Shown: positions 1-8,053, counted from the first letter of the stretch. The stretch is 8,963 nucleotides of DNA from Candidatus Kuenenia stuttgartensis (GCA_945872325.1 CAMBZY010000095.1:1-8963); one strand, 5' to 3'. Program-made: numbers and translations. Notes: generated from the sequence alone by a model not told the origin.

Positions 1-250
1 GGCTGTCACGGTTTTTCGATTCAGGTTTCTCGGCAGGATCAGGCAAAAGCGGTAGGACTTTTACGCCGAGCTTGATCAGAGCATCTTCGGCAGATTTTGA
101 CTGAGCGGGATCGGCTGAATCGAGCCTTTCCAGGAGTTGGGTAACGCGATCTTTCAAAGCGTCTTGAGCCAGTGCAAAGCTATGTGAAATTAGCAATAAG
201 GCGATTAAAGCCAAGGCTCGACTGGCTGATTTCTGGTATGCCTGGATCAT
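1..250 (-). CDS. Exported HEAT-like repeat protein, N-terminal part (3' end outside the window)
   Basis: Read on the minus strand from the ATG at 248-250, this gives 83 residues and stays open to the left edge, so the C-terminus is missing. Residues 1-29 form a clear Sec signal peptide: a short polar start with one Lys and one Arg, a hydrophobic core (ALALIALLLI), and a likely cleavage site after ALA, just before QD. The next segment, about residues 31-70, has the helix-turn-helix look of one HEAT-like repeat (leucines in LLERL, an acidic turn, LIKLGVKVLPLL), a common element of planctomycete exported proteins. A good ribosome binding site (GGAAGAGG, plus-strand 257-264) sits 6 nt before the ATG and fixes the start. 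The gene lies 56 nt after the stop of the M29 peptidase on the same strand, so co-transcription is possible. The signal peptide is seen directly; the HEAT assignment is a pattern judgement; the specific role is unknown. Confidence 0.8.
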   Translation of the reverse strand, partial: MIQAYQKSASRALALIALLLISHSFALAQDALKDRVTQLLERLDSADPAQSKSAEDALIKLGVKVLPLLPDPAEKPESKNRDS

Positions 251-306
251 GCGAAACCTCTTCCATAGAGTTGCCAAGAGTATCAAGTGAAGTGCAGAAA
301 AAGGTC

Positions 307-1389
307 TCAATCCAAGGCCCATTGACCATTGTTGCAGACCACCTTGTCGTCGGCCATGATTTTTCCGCCAATCCGCATGTCGATGATAAAGTCCCAGTGC
401 AGGGCCGATCGGTTCGTGCCACCGGTCTCTGGATAGCTGGAACCCAATGCCACGTGAGCAGTTCCGCCAATCTTCTCGTCGTATAAAATCGAGCCGCTGA
501 ATCGGTCGATGCCTTCATTGAGGCCGATTCCCAACTCTCCCACAAACGATGCACCATCGTCCATGGCGATCATGGCCCTGAGATAATCCTGACCGGTTTT
601 GGCCTTGGCCTCCACCACTTTCCCGTTCTCGAAGAGCATCGAAATGCCTTCCAGCAAATGTCCATCCCGCAGAACGGGCTGAGTGCATGAGAGTTTCCCG
701 GTGGCAGAAGTCTCGACAGGGCCAGTGAATATCTCTCCGGAAGGCATGTTCCGACGACCATCGGAATTGATCCAGGTGCGGCCTGAAACATCGAAAGTGA
801 GGTCGGTTCCCTTGGCATGGAGCTTCACGGTTTTGGCGTTCTTCATCAGGTTGATCACGCGAGATTGGCGTTCTCCAAGCTCTTTCCAGGACACCACCGG
901 GTCGGCTTGGTCTAGGAACATGGCTGAGCAGACAAAGGCTTCGTATTCTTCCAGACTCATGCCTGCCAGCTCTGCGTAAGTGCTTGTCGGGTATTGGGTC
1001 AAGACCCATTTCTTGCGGCTGGAAAGCCGCCTGAGGGGCTCCCGGGCTTTGTCAAACAGGGCTTGCTTTTTGGGGTCGGCGGTGCGTTTCAGGTTGGTCT
1101 CAGCCAGGATCCTGATTCGGGCATCGATCGAACCGGCTTCGGCAAAACTGGCAGCTGGGACGGCAAGAATTTGATCCTCAGTGCCGTGATTGATCAGATA
1201 TTCATTCAGGCCAGGAATTTCGAGACGTACAACAGGCACGCAGCCTTTACGGATCACAGCCTGAGCAGTGGCTGTAACCAGTGGCTCAGCCACAGTTTCA
1301 GCGGCGATCAGAACGGTCTCGCCGGGCTGTAGATTGAGGCAATAACTGGTGAGGAGGTCGGCCCATCTGCGGAGCAATTCAGCTTGCAT
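307..1389 (-). CDS. M29-family metallo-aminopeptidase (AmpS / aminopeptidase T type)
   Basis: This is a cytoplasmic exopeptidase family that removes N-terminal amino acids from peptides using two divalent metal ions. Numbering from the ATG at 1387-1389 gives 360 residues, close to the usual family length. The N-terminal domain opens with the family-like stretch LLRRWADLLTSYCLNLQPGE (4-23). The C-terminal catalytic half carries the expected metal and active-site pattern: Glu219 in MPSGEIFTGP, Glu285 in GELGIGLN, His312 in GTAHVALG, Tyr319, then His331 and Asp333 in ALHWDF. The frame stays open upstream to a GTG at 1444-1446 (379 residues). I prefer the inner ATG because the protein then begins where M29 enzymes normally begin; the extra 19 residues look unrelated and the GTG has no ribosome binding site. 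The ATG itself has only a weak GGAAAA about 8 nt ahead. The signature residues all appear intact. No signal peptide is seen. It may head a transcript with the exported protein downstream. Confidence 0.9.
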   Translation of the reverse strand: MQAELLRRWADLLTSYCLNLQPGETVLIAAETVAEPLVTATAQAVIRKGCVPVVRLEIPGLNEYLINHGTEDQILAVPAASFAEAGSIDARIRILAETNLKRTADPKKQALFDKAREPLRRLSSRKKWVLTQYPTSTYAELAGMSLEEYEAFVCSAMFLDQADPVVSWKELGERQSRVINLMKNAKTVKLHAKGTDLTFDVSGRTWINSDGRRNMPSGEIFTGPVETSATGKLSCTQPVLRDGHLLEGISMLFENGKVVEAKAKTGQDYLRAMIAMDDGASFVGELGIGLNEGIDRFSGSILYDEKIGGTAHVALGSSYPETGGTNRSALHWDFIIDMRIGGKIMADDKVVCNNGQWALD

Positions 1390-1472
1390 TCGTTCGTTTT
1401 CCAAGTCTGATCCGGTGATGAGGGCAAAAGATTCCGCCCGTTGCACGATCGTTTTTTGATACGCTGAACGTT

Positions 1473-1502
1473 ATTCTATGCGGAGTCATAAGATTGGTAC
1501 AA
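1473..1502 (-). promoter_or_regulatory. Candidate promoter for the M29 aminopeptidase
   Basis: On the minus strand a -10-like TAGAAT (plus-strand 1473-1478) is preceded after 18 nt by TTGTAC (1497-1502). The -10 matches five of six consensus bases, the -35 only three. Transcription would start near 1466, about 77 nt before the preferred ATG. It overlaps the candidate promoter that faces the other way. The match is to a general sigma-70 consensus, so it is weak evidence. Confidence 0.25.
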
Positions 1503-1503
1503 T
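1495..1503 (+). promoter_or_regulatory. Candidate extended -10 promoter for the permease gene
   Basis: TGGTACAAT contains an extended -10 TG pair followed by TACAAT (five of six consensus bases). Transcription would start near 1510, giving a leader of about 60 nt before the permease ATG at 1570. No good -35 lies at the right distance, which is usual for extended -10 promoters. It is in the gap between two divergent genes, where a promoter is expected. Confidence 0.3.
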
Positions 1504-1569
1504 TGGCAGGCGTACTGCAACCTCTCTGATTTTTGATCTGACAGACCTTCGTAAGTGGTGATCCCAACC

Positions 1570-3273
1570 ATGGAATCGCGTTCCTTACAATCCGAATCGG
1601 TCGGGCTTACGCGCGGTAGCGTGATTGGAACCATCTGGCAAATCGCGGTCTTGGTCCTGCTTGTTACACCCGTTGTTATGGCTTCTATATTCAGGACTTC
1701 CATTCAATCTGGTATGAACAGGGCAGGGCTTTTGATGCCTGCATTGATCCTTGCGGACGACTCCCATCGTCGACTGATCTGGCTTGGTTTCATCGGGATC
1801 GGTGTCTCTGTTTTGATCGCTTTATCTGCGGGCCTTTGTCTTGGATTCATCTGCCTGAGCGTTCGCACAAAAACTGGCCGACTGGCCGGTTGGCTCGCAA
1901 TTTTGCCAAGTCGTGGACCAGTTTGGGTTTTCCCACTATTTTTTGCGATCTGGGTTGATGAATTGAGAGCGATTGGAACAGGGTCTGATCTACTCTTGTT
2001 CGGCTGGGTATTTTGGGTAGGTTGGTGGGGTGCTACTCGCATTGCGTCGTCGATCAAAATCGAAGCGGCTTTGATCAGCCAGGCGGAATGGGAATCCTCC
2101 AGAATACTCGGCGCCAGCCTTTGGCAGTCGTTCCGAGCAGTGATTAAGCCCAGGATTCAAAGCTCGGTGTGTAAAGAGCTTAAGATGGTTGCGGGGGCGT
2201 GCTTGTTTGACCCTACTCCAGTTTTAATCTGGGGAGTTTCAGGCTGGCCGATCGCCGAACTTGTGCATTCGCTGCAACGACTTGATGGGATGGGAGTTGC
2301 AGTCGCAACAACTTTGACTTTGTGGATGACTTTTGTGCTTACAGTCTCGAATGGGATGATACAGCTCGCGACTGGTGTACGTGCAAAAAACTCCGGTATA
2401 GAGACTCCTGCTTCAAGCGGCAAATTTCGAGTGATGACCTTTTCGATGCCGTTTCGAACGATGATTGTTGTTGCGATTTGGCCTCTGATTTTAGCCCTTG
2501 GTTTGAGCGGAGTGATGGCGTCGAAAGATCATGATCTGCCACAGAATTTCATGCAGGAAATAGACCTGATTTCTACCGATTCTTTGATGAATTGGGCTTG
2601 GCTGGATGGACTTGTGTCGGGCCTGGGGCTGGCGATAATTTCTGTCGTGCTGGTTGGGCGGTTTGGATACCAGGGAACTCTCTCGGAAACGGTTTGGCGA
2701 TTGACCTGTCGGTGGCCTCTAGGATTTATGATCACAGGGTTTACGGTTTTAGTAATGGCTTTTCAGACGATCCCGGATGGCTGGCAAGATCTGGTTTTTC
2801 ACCATCCATACGCATCCATTCTGGCTTGGGAATTGATTCTGATCACGTTCGCCATGGCAGGAATGGGTCCACCGTTTCGGCGGAAATTGTCCGAGGCTGA
2901 GATTCAAGATCGGACAGCATCGCTGGAGGCGGCGATTGGGTTTGGGGCTTCAGCATGGGCTTCGCAACGAATGGCCCGGAAGCCAGGCACGGGGTCTGAT
3001 GACTGGCGTTGGGTTGCAGCCTTCTTTAATCAGTGGTGGTGGATTTGGGCGGCTCCGGCCTGGGGTATGATAGGCTTGATTTTGAGCACATCCTCGCCCA
3101 TGTGGGGATCTGTTTTGAGTGGATTTGCAGGTTTCACACAAGAGCGGCAGCTTGGTTTGTGGCTATTGACGGTCGCTCCGGTTTTCGCAGCAGGTTGCTT
3201 GAAGGTCCTGATTGGGAGAAAAACGCTGTTGGGAGGAAAGGCAGAACCAATTCCAAGGGAATCAGTTAGATAG
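1570..3273 (+). CDS. Double-domain ABC transporter permease (FbpB/ThiP-like, iron(III)/thiamine/spermidine-type)
   Basis: The product, 567 residues from the ATG at 1570, is an inner-membrane protein with two six-segment halves. Hydrophobic segments lie near residues 22-41, 70-97, 106-129, 140-160, 207-231 and 243-266, then 298-317, 347-364, 382-401, 412-434, 489-507 and 527-548. Between the fourth and fifth segment of each half is a cytoplasmic loop with EAA-type spacing for contact with the ATPase. In the first half it reads E175-S-S, Gly181, Pro194; in the second, E453-A-A, Gly459, Pro472. In both, Gly follows the Glu by six residues and Pro follows the Gly by 13. Fused double permeases of this kind serve uptake of iron(III), thiamine or related ligands; the substrate cannot be read here. 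No ATPase or binding-protein gene is visible nearby. GTG codons at 1555 and 1558 are alternative starts; I chose the ATG because GGTGAT ends 7 nt before it. Confidence 0.75.
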   Translation: MESRSLQSESVGLTRGSVIGTIWQIAVLVLLVTPVVMASIFRTSIQSGMNRAGLLMPALILADDSHRRLIWLGFIGIGVSVLIALSAGLCLGFICLSVRTKTGRLAGWLAILPSRGPVWVFPLFFAIWVDELRAIGTGSDLLLFGWVFWVGWWGATRIASSIKIEAALISQAEWESSRILGASLWQSFRAVIKPRIQSSVCKELKMVAGACLFDPTPVLIWGVSGWPIAELVHSLQRLDGMGVAVATTLTLWMTFVLTVSNGMIQLATGVRAKNSGIETPASSGKFRVMTFSMPFRTMIVVAIWPLILALGLSGVMASKDHDLPQNFMQEIDLISTDSLMNWAWLDGLVSGLGLAIISVVLVGRFGYQGTLSETVWRLTCRWPLGFMITGFTVLVMAFQTIPDGWQDLVFHHPYASILAWELILITFAMAGMGPPFRRKLSEAEIQDRTASLEAAIGFGASAWASQRMARKPGTGSDDWRWVAAFFNQWWWIWAAPAWGMIGLILSTSSPMWGSVLSGFAGFTQERQLGLWLLTVAPVFAAGCLKVLIGRKTLLGGKAEPIPRESVR

Positions 3274-3314
3274 GATTAAGTCTGATTCCAAGTAAGGATT
3301 TTGAGGCTTTCCTG

Positions 3315-3343
3315 CTGAATTCCTTGAGCGATTGAGGTATGAT
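3315..3343 (+). promoter_or_regulatory. Candidate promoter for carA
   Basis: TATGAT at 3338-3343 (five of six -10 bases) has CTGAAT 17 nt upstream at 3315-3320 (three of six -35 bases). It would start transcription near 3350, leaving a leader of about 70 nt before the carA ATG. The 149-bp gap after the permease gene fits carA having its own promoter. I saw no convincing attenuator or riboswitch in the leader; the only hairpin is a 4-bp GGGC/GCCC stem at 3356-3369 with no U-tract after it. Confidence 0.25.
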
Positions 3344-3422
3344 CTTGTTTTTAATGGGCCAGAGTGCCCCAAACATACATACGGCATGAATTCACCTGTC
3401 ACAGAGAATATCGAATAAAGCC

Positions 3423-4565
3423 ATGACGACTCGCCCGCCTGCACGCCTGGTATTGGAAAATGGGACAATTTTTCGAGGATTCGGCTTTGGAGCGGATCGA
3501 GAAGCCGTTGGTGAAGTCGTTTTCAACACGAGCATGACAGGCTATCAGGAGATCCTCACGGATCCCTCCTACCACGGCCAGATTGTGGTGATGACCTACC
3601 CGGAAATCGGGAATTATGGGATCAACGTCGATGACATGGAGAGCAGTCGCCCATGGGTTCGCGGCTTTGTGGTGCGTTCTCTGGCGAACCGTTCAAGCAA
3701 TTTTCGGTCTAACGAAGAGCTTGACGATTATCTCCGAAGGAACGATATACCAGGGATTTACGGAATTGACACGCGTAAGCTGGTCCGCCTGATTCGTAGC
3801 CTTGGAGCGATGAAAGGCCTACTGGCCATCGGTTCCTCTCACAGCGATGATGAACTCGTGGAACGAGCCAAAACGGCCCCGAGCATGATCGGTGTGGACA
3901 TGACCCGCGAGGTGATGGTGGAGAAGTCGCAAAACTGGGACGCTCCGCTTTATGGATTGACCAATTCCAACATCGCAACAGCGCCCCATGTGGTGGCCCT
4001 TGATTTTGGGATGAAGTGGAATATCCCAAGGCATCTCGTGTCGCAAGGCTGCAGAGTGACAGTGGTTCCCGGCTCTTTTACGGCTGACCAGATTATGGAA
4101 CTCCAGCCTGATGGTATCTTTGTATCCAATGGGCCAGGAGATCCTGAGCCACTAGTTGGGGCTGTGTCGTGTCTCACAAGTCTGATCACCAGAGCTGCCG
4201 AGAAAAATGGCACGCCAATTTTTGGTATCTGCCTGGGACATCAGCTATTAGGACAGGCACTGGGTGGGAAGACATACAAGTTGAAGTTTGGTCACCGTGG
4301 TGCGAATCATCCTGTTCAGGATCGACGCACAGAGAAGGTGGAGATCACGACCCAGAACCACGGATTTGCTGTCGATCCTACCAGTTTGCCTGACCATGTG
4401 GATGTAACGCACGTGAATCTGAACGATCAGACGGTGGAAGGCATTCGCCATAACCGCTTGCCCGTTTTCTGTGTGCAATATCACCCGGAAGCGTCGGCTG
4501 GGCCTCATGATTCGTCTTATCTGTTCGACGAATTCAAGGCCGAAATTGATCGCAACCGTGGTTGA
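3423..4565 (+). CDS. carA: Carbamoyl-phosphate synthase, small (glutamine amidotransferase) subunit
   Basis: The subunit hydrolyses glutamine and passes ammonia to the large subunit CarB, which makes carbamoyl phosphate for pyrimidine and arginine synthesis in the cytoplasm. The 380 residues match the normal family length. The N-terminal CPSase small-chain domain (about 6-140) shows the hallmark FNTSMTGYQEILTDPSYHGQ at 34-53. The C-terminal class I amidotransferase domain (about 188-372) has the oxyanion-region motif SNGPGDP (235-241), the nucleophile Cys270 in FGICLGHQ, a conserved FGHRGANHPV at 289-298, and the His354/Glu356 pair in YHPEA, so the catalytic triad is complete. The ATG at 3423 gives the expected N-terminus, although no clear Shine-Dalgarno sequence precedes it. 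carB is not in this window; the next gene runs the opposite way, so the two subunits are not encoded together on this side. A strong terminator follows 26 nt after the stop. Confidence 0.98.
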   Translation: MTTRPPARLVLENGTIFRGFGFGADREAVGEVVFNTSMTGYQEILTDPSYHGQIVVMTYPEIGNYGINVDDMESSRPWVRGFVVRSLANRSSNFRSNEELDDYLRRNDIPGIYGIDTRKLVRLIRSLGAMKGLLAIGSSHSDDELVERAKTAPSMIGVDMTREVMVEKSQNWDAPLYGLTNSNIATAPHVVALDFGMKWNIPRHLVSQGCRVTVVPGSFTADQIMELQPDGIFVSNGPGDPEPLVGAVSCLTSLITRAAEKNGTPIFGICLGHQLLGQALGGKTYKLKFGHRGANHPVQDRRTEKVEITTQNHGFAVDPTSLPDHVDVTHVNLNDQTVEGIRHNRLPVFCVQYHPEASAGPHDSSYLFDEFKAEIDRNRG

Positions 4566-4591
4566 GCATTGTGCTTGATAAAGTAAGAAAT

Positions 4592-4628
4592 AAAAAAGGG
4601 CTTCACGGGTGACGTGAAGCCCTTTTTT
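4592..4628. terminator. Bidirectional intrinsic terminator between carA and the large convergent gene
   Basis: A perfect 10-bp stem, GGGCTTCACG (4598-4607) with CGTGAAGCCC (4613-4622), closes a 5-nt GGTGA loop. It is flanked by six A residues (4592-4597) and six T residues (4623-4628), so it reads as hairpin plus U-tract on both strands. It sits 26 nt after the carA stop and 10 nt beyond the stop of the minus-strand gene, where it can end both transcripts. Confidence 0.95.
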
Positions 4629-4638
4629 GCGTTTGCAC

Positions 4639-7600
4639 TTACGGCTTTTTGGGGATCGTCAGGTCGATCGCCTTGGTCGATTTTGGCTCGTAGTCAGGAA
4701 CGACGATCGCCTTGGATCGATCCTTGGTCGGAGGAGCGGTGCGAGTTGCCCCAGCCCCTATGGCTTGCTTTGGTTTCTCGCCGGTTGTGGTTTTTTCATT
4801 CTTTTTCGCCAGTGATTTCGGCAGTGGGGGCATCTCCTGAGGTGCCAGGAAGGGCAGAACTTCGGTGCGTCGTCCACCGGTCATTTCGATTGTGATCGGA
4901 GCGATCGGATTTTGATCAAGATTCACCACGAAAGTCTGCTTCTGATCCTTGCCAGAACCAAGCCGAATGGTCACTTCCAGCTCTGCTGTTCTAACCTTTT
5001 TCTTCGGGTCTTCTGGCGAGTTATAAACAGAACTCACCTGAATCTTGTAAGTCCCGTCAAAAGCGCGGGGACATAGATAGAGTTCCTCGACACTCTGCTC
5101 CATCTTGGTGCCGCGACCGTTGTTCACCAGAGCTCCGCCAAAAACGGTTCTGGGGTGGTCGTAATTCGCTGTGGCTCCAAGCGGTTCGGCAACGCTCAGA
5201 TCGAGGTCGGCGGTACCTTTCCACTTCAACTTGACGGAGAGGTCGATCACGCTTGATTCGGCGAGCCGGGTTTGTAATGCCTTGGCTTCGTCGGATCGCT
5301 CATCAGCTCTGAGAGTTTTCGTTAGATTGTCGCATCGGATTCTCATCTCGCTGCGAATGCCAGCATCTCGGCCGGGCCATCCCATGGAGAGGATGGATTC
5401 TGCCACATTCGCCATTCTGGCAGGATTCTGGGTCCGCTCTGCCAGCATGATATCCATCAGATAAGGTTCAAGCCGGTGGGGGACCCGTTTTTGAAGCCGT
5501 TCAAGAATTTCCCCGAGGTTGGCTTTATAGCCTTCAATACCAATAGGTTCAAGCCAATTTCTGAGTAGCAGAATGTCGGCGACTTGAAACAGGTCGTTGG
5601 GGTTCTCTGACTGCCGGGCCAGGTGAGTTGCAAAACCGACCAGCGTTTTGGCTTCATCCATGTCGCCTTTGTTGATGTCGATCGCCACCACAAGCGTATC
5701 GTACATCCAGACTTCCGCCAAATCCGAGTGATGGCGTAGGTAACCCCTGAGCACACCTTCAATATCACGAAACTTTTTATCGACCCTTAAAATAGCCACT
5801 AAAGCCAGAACGTCCTCTGGGTCATCGTTTGCTTTAGGATCAGCATAAAACGAATCCCAGAAAGCGATTGGATCTGTTTTCGATTTCCCAAGCTGAGTTT
5901 TCGCCGATGGAGTCTTGGCGTTACGCTCCGCAGCCTGCTGCTTTTTTAAGTCGCGATCGGTTGCCGTACCAGACGGTTGTGGCATGGCCCCGGAACGACC
6001 AGAACCAAGCCCCTTTTGTGGAGCTTGGTTCTTGGAGTTTGCAGAAGATTTTGCGTTTGGGTTGTTTGGGTAACCCTTGTTTACTTCATTTTTTTTTTCC
6101 GCGAAGCGATTTGCGCTTTGGCCTTGTTCAGGAGGAGCAGGAGGGACAGCGAACATACCACCACCGCCGCCACCACCCATACCACCACCGCCCATTCCAC
6201 CACCGCCCATTCCACCACCACCCATACCGCCACCGCCCATACCACCACCCATGCCACCACCACCCATACCGCCGCCCATACCACCACCGCCACCACCCAT
6301 ACCACCGCCCATTGGAGCCATGCCGGTGATGAGGGACATTGGGATCAGGCCAAGGTCGGCGACAGGATAAACGCGACGATCGGTCGGAATATCTTCGGCA
6401 CCTTGCCAGGAGATGTAGAGCAAGCCGTCCTGAACTGTGTAAGTCAGGTCGAGTTGATCGAGCATGATCTTGAGGCAACGCTTGAGCGGAACACCTTCGA
6501 GGTTCAGCTTCACAGGCGATTGCATGGTCTGGTCAGCTTCTTCGAGGCCGATCGGATCGACGTGGATTTGAATCCCGTCATCGTTCGGACCCTGAGTATT
6601 CTGGCGGATATATTTGATCACATCTTCCAGGGGCGTTTCGTTTGCAAACGGCATGGAAAGAGGTTGATCGAGCTTGTCCACAATGGCTTGGCTCTTAGGA
6701 TCACGCACCACCAAGTCGGCTGAATTGCGATACTTCGCACGCTTTTCCGTGATATCACGGAACTGTTCAGCAGGCGGGTAGGCGATGAAGTTGTAGTCAG
6801 GGAATGGAACGGCCGCTCTGTCGACATCAGCCAACGAGAGCATGAAGTTGAATTCCTTGAGATCTTCCCACTCACGGGCCATGGCATAAAAGCCGATTCG
6901 AGCGGCAACAACTTCACCAGCAACAGGTGCTAACGCATTTGGCCTCATGGCAGCCGCTTTTTGAGCCAGCAGACGAGCCTGAATGAAGGGCTCAATCGAC
7001 TGAGCAATGTTGCCGAAGCCACCGGAGTAGATCACGTCGTAAATGCCTTGATCGATCAGATTATCAAACTGATCCATCATCACATCGACAGTTTTGTTCA
7101 CATCTTCGTAATCTTGCAGTGCGCGAGCGCGGGATTCAGCAATGGCTCCCCGGCGTGCTTCATCAGCCTGAAGTTCAACAATCCGCTCTTCGTCACGTGT
7201 GGCAGAGAGGATCGAAGCGGCAATCTCACGGTCGAGTTTGACGCGGACATTTTCTGGAATATCGGGAGCTGAACGGACAACGTTTTGAGCCTGGCGAAGC
7301 TCATTCAAAGCGGCTTCGGGATTGTTCCGATTCAGATAATCGCGAGCCTTCTGCTGCTTCTGACGCACTTCAGCGGCGAACTGCTGATTACGAACAGCTT
7401 CAAGCTGATCGATGTTTTCAAGGGTAGCAGCCCGAGGTTGTGATGCATTGCCTGCAGCGTTCGGAACTGGAGGAGCTGGTGCAGCACCTTCCTGCTGAGG
7501 TCTGAAGGCGATTTGACGCACCTCACCCACTTGGTTCAAGCCAGATTTGGCGTCATTGTTCTTTGGGTCAAGTTTCAAAGCCTGATTGTAAAAATCACGA

Positions 7601-7776
7601 GCTTGAACAGGGTAACCCTGTGTTTGGGCCTGACGACCCAGTTTGACGAGTTGTTCCGGTAGAGGAACACCGTCGGCGATTGTAATAGAAGCTGTCCCAG
7701 TGATCAGCCCGGTCAGGGCTAAGGCAAGGGCCTGTTTTCGCAGTCGGGTTCGGTTCAGCATGTCGCGAGTCTCCAT
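4639..7776 (-). CDS. Large exported TPR / STN-like / DUF2135-like protein with a Gly-Met tract
   Basis: This 1045-residue protein has no known specific function that I recognise. In order: a signal peptide (about 6-35; basic LNRTRLRKQ, hydrophobic core, likely cleavage after TIA); a TPR-like unit (39-73, including ARDFYNQALKLDP); a second TPR-like, Gln/Ala-rich helical stretch (125-225); a helical region to about 350; an STN-like segment (374-470) that includes PLEDVIKYI, HVDPIGLEEA and VKLNLEGVPLKRCLKIMLDQ; a Gly/Met tract (489-541); a polar Ser/Asn/Lys linker (550-635); helical repeats (653-830); a YfaP/DUF2135-like beta domain (about 843-955: LKWKGTADLDLSV, EPLG, GGAL, EELYL, GTYKIQV); and a Pro/Lys-rich basic tail. 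It should act outside the cytoplasmic membrane, perhaps as a scaffold (inference). The ATG at 7776 has GAAGG 5 nt ahead; the ATG at 7761 has GGAG 9 nt ahead and gives a neater signal peptide, so the start is uncertain by five residues. Confidence 0.9.
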   Translation of the reverse strand: METRDMLNRTRLRKQALALALTGLITGTASITIADGVPLPEQLVKLGRQAQTQGYPVQARDFYNQALKLDPKNNDAKSGLNQVGEVRQIAFRPQQEGAAPAPPVPNAAGNASQPRAATLENIDQLEAVRNQQFAAEVRQKQQKARDYLNRNNPEAALNELRQAQNVVRSAPDIPENVRVKLDREIAASILSATRDEERIVELQADEARRGAIAESRARALQDYEDVNKTVDVMMDQFDNLIDQGIYDVIYSGGFGNIAQSIEPFIQARLLAQKAAAMRPNALAPVAGEVVAARIGFYAMAREWEDLKEFNFMLSLADVDRAAVPFPDYNFIAYPPAEQFRDITEKRAKYRNSADLVVRDPKSQAIVDKLDQPLSMPFANETPLEDVIKYIRQNTQGPNDDGIQIHVDPIGLEEADQTMQSPVKLNLEGVPLKRCLKIMLDQLDLTYTVQDGLLYISWQGAEDIPTDRRVYPVADLGLIPMSLITGMAPMGGGMGGGGGGMGGGMGGGGMGGGMGGGGMGGGGMGGGGMGGGGMGGGGGGGMFAVPPAPPEQGQSANRFAEKKNEVNKGYPNNPNAKSSANSKNQAPQKGLGSGRSGAMPQPSGTATDRDLKKQQAAERNAKTPSAKTQLGKSKTDPIAFWDSFYADPKANDDPEDVLALVAILRVDKKFRDIEGVLRGYLRHHSDLAEVWMYDTLVVAIDINKGDMDEAKTLVGFATHLARQSENPNDLFQVADILLLRNWLEPIGIEGYKANLGEILERLQKRVPHRLEPYLMDIMLAERTQNPARMANVAESILSMGWPGRDAGIRSEMRIRCDNLTKTLRADERSDEAKALQTRLAESSVIDLSVKLKWKGTADLDLSVAEPLGATANYDHPRTVFGGALVNNGRGTKMEQSVEELYLCPRAFDGTYKIQVSSVYNSPEDPKKKVRTAELEVTIRLGSGKDQKQTFVVNLDQNPIAPITIEMTGGRRTEVLPFLAPQEMPPLPKSLAKKNEKTTTGEKPKQAIGAGATRTAPPTKDRSKAIVVPDYEPKSTKAIDLTIPKKP
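6154..6311 (-). repeat. In-frame Gly-Met low-complexity tract (about 15-nt units)
   Basis: Inside the large exported protein, eleven methionines (residues 489 to 541) are separated by runs of 3, 6, 3, 4, 3, 4, 4, 4, 4 and 7 glycines. The DNA shows imperfect 15-nt units (ccaccaccgcccat type on the plus strand) with third-position GGT/GGC variation. Such repeats can expand or contract by slippage without breaking the frame. The opposite strand gives Pro/Ile- and His/Thr-rich open frames that are artefacts of this composition. Confidence 0.95.
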
Positions 7777-7912
7777 TTCAGCCTTCGACGACGTGGTTCG
7801 GATAAGTCCGGGTTAGAGACCTCGCAGCAGCCATGCCGCTCTGGTATCCAACGCATTTCGCGATCGCGCGTTATTCCACCTTGACCGATGTCCCCGGCCA
7901 TGCACTGAATCC

Positions 7913-7921
7913 AATATACCA
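7913..7921 (-). promoter_or_regulatory. Candidate extended -10 promoter for the large exported protein
   Basis: The minus strand reads TGGTATATT, an extended -10 TG pair plus TATATT (five of six bases). A poor -35-like CCGACG lies 17 nt upstream (plus-strand 7936-7941, three of six bases). Transcription would start near 7906, giving a leader of about 130 nt before the ATG at 7776. It has the same TGG-plus-hexamer form as the candidate before the permease gene. Confidence 0.3.
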
Positions 7922-8053
7922 CTAAATTCAACTGGCGTCGGATCAAAATTTGGAATCCTTGACCTGTTTCGTGATTTCGGCTGAATGAGTGGTTTGGGTT
8001 GGCGAGGAGGAGTTCGCAACTTGGGCAAAGTATCGCACAATCATCGAACCATG

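Noticed and set aside
515..1332. Several open frames of 80-165 codons overlapping the aminopeptidase
   Set aside because: They lie fully inside a gene with an intact catalytic signature, in other frames, and show no recognisable family pattern.
1390..1446. GTG-initiated 19-residue N-terminal extension of the aminopeptidase
   Set aside because: No ribosome binding site precedes the GTG, and the M29 family start matches the inner ATG.
3290..3325. Possible terminator after the permease gene
   Set aside because: AAGGA and TTCCT can pair only over 5 bp with a 10-nt loop, and no T-run follows.
3355..3371. Possible leader hairpin or attenuator before carA
   Set aside because: Only 4 GC pairs, no U-tract and no alternative pairing partner visible; not enough to claim PyrR-type or attenuation control.
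5868..6723. Plus-strand open frames rich in Pro/Ile or His/Thr
   Set aside because: They are the complement of the Gly-Met tract of the minus-strand protein; the residue pattern follows from the repeat and there is no independent gene signal.
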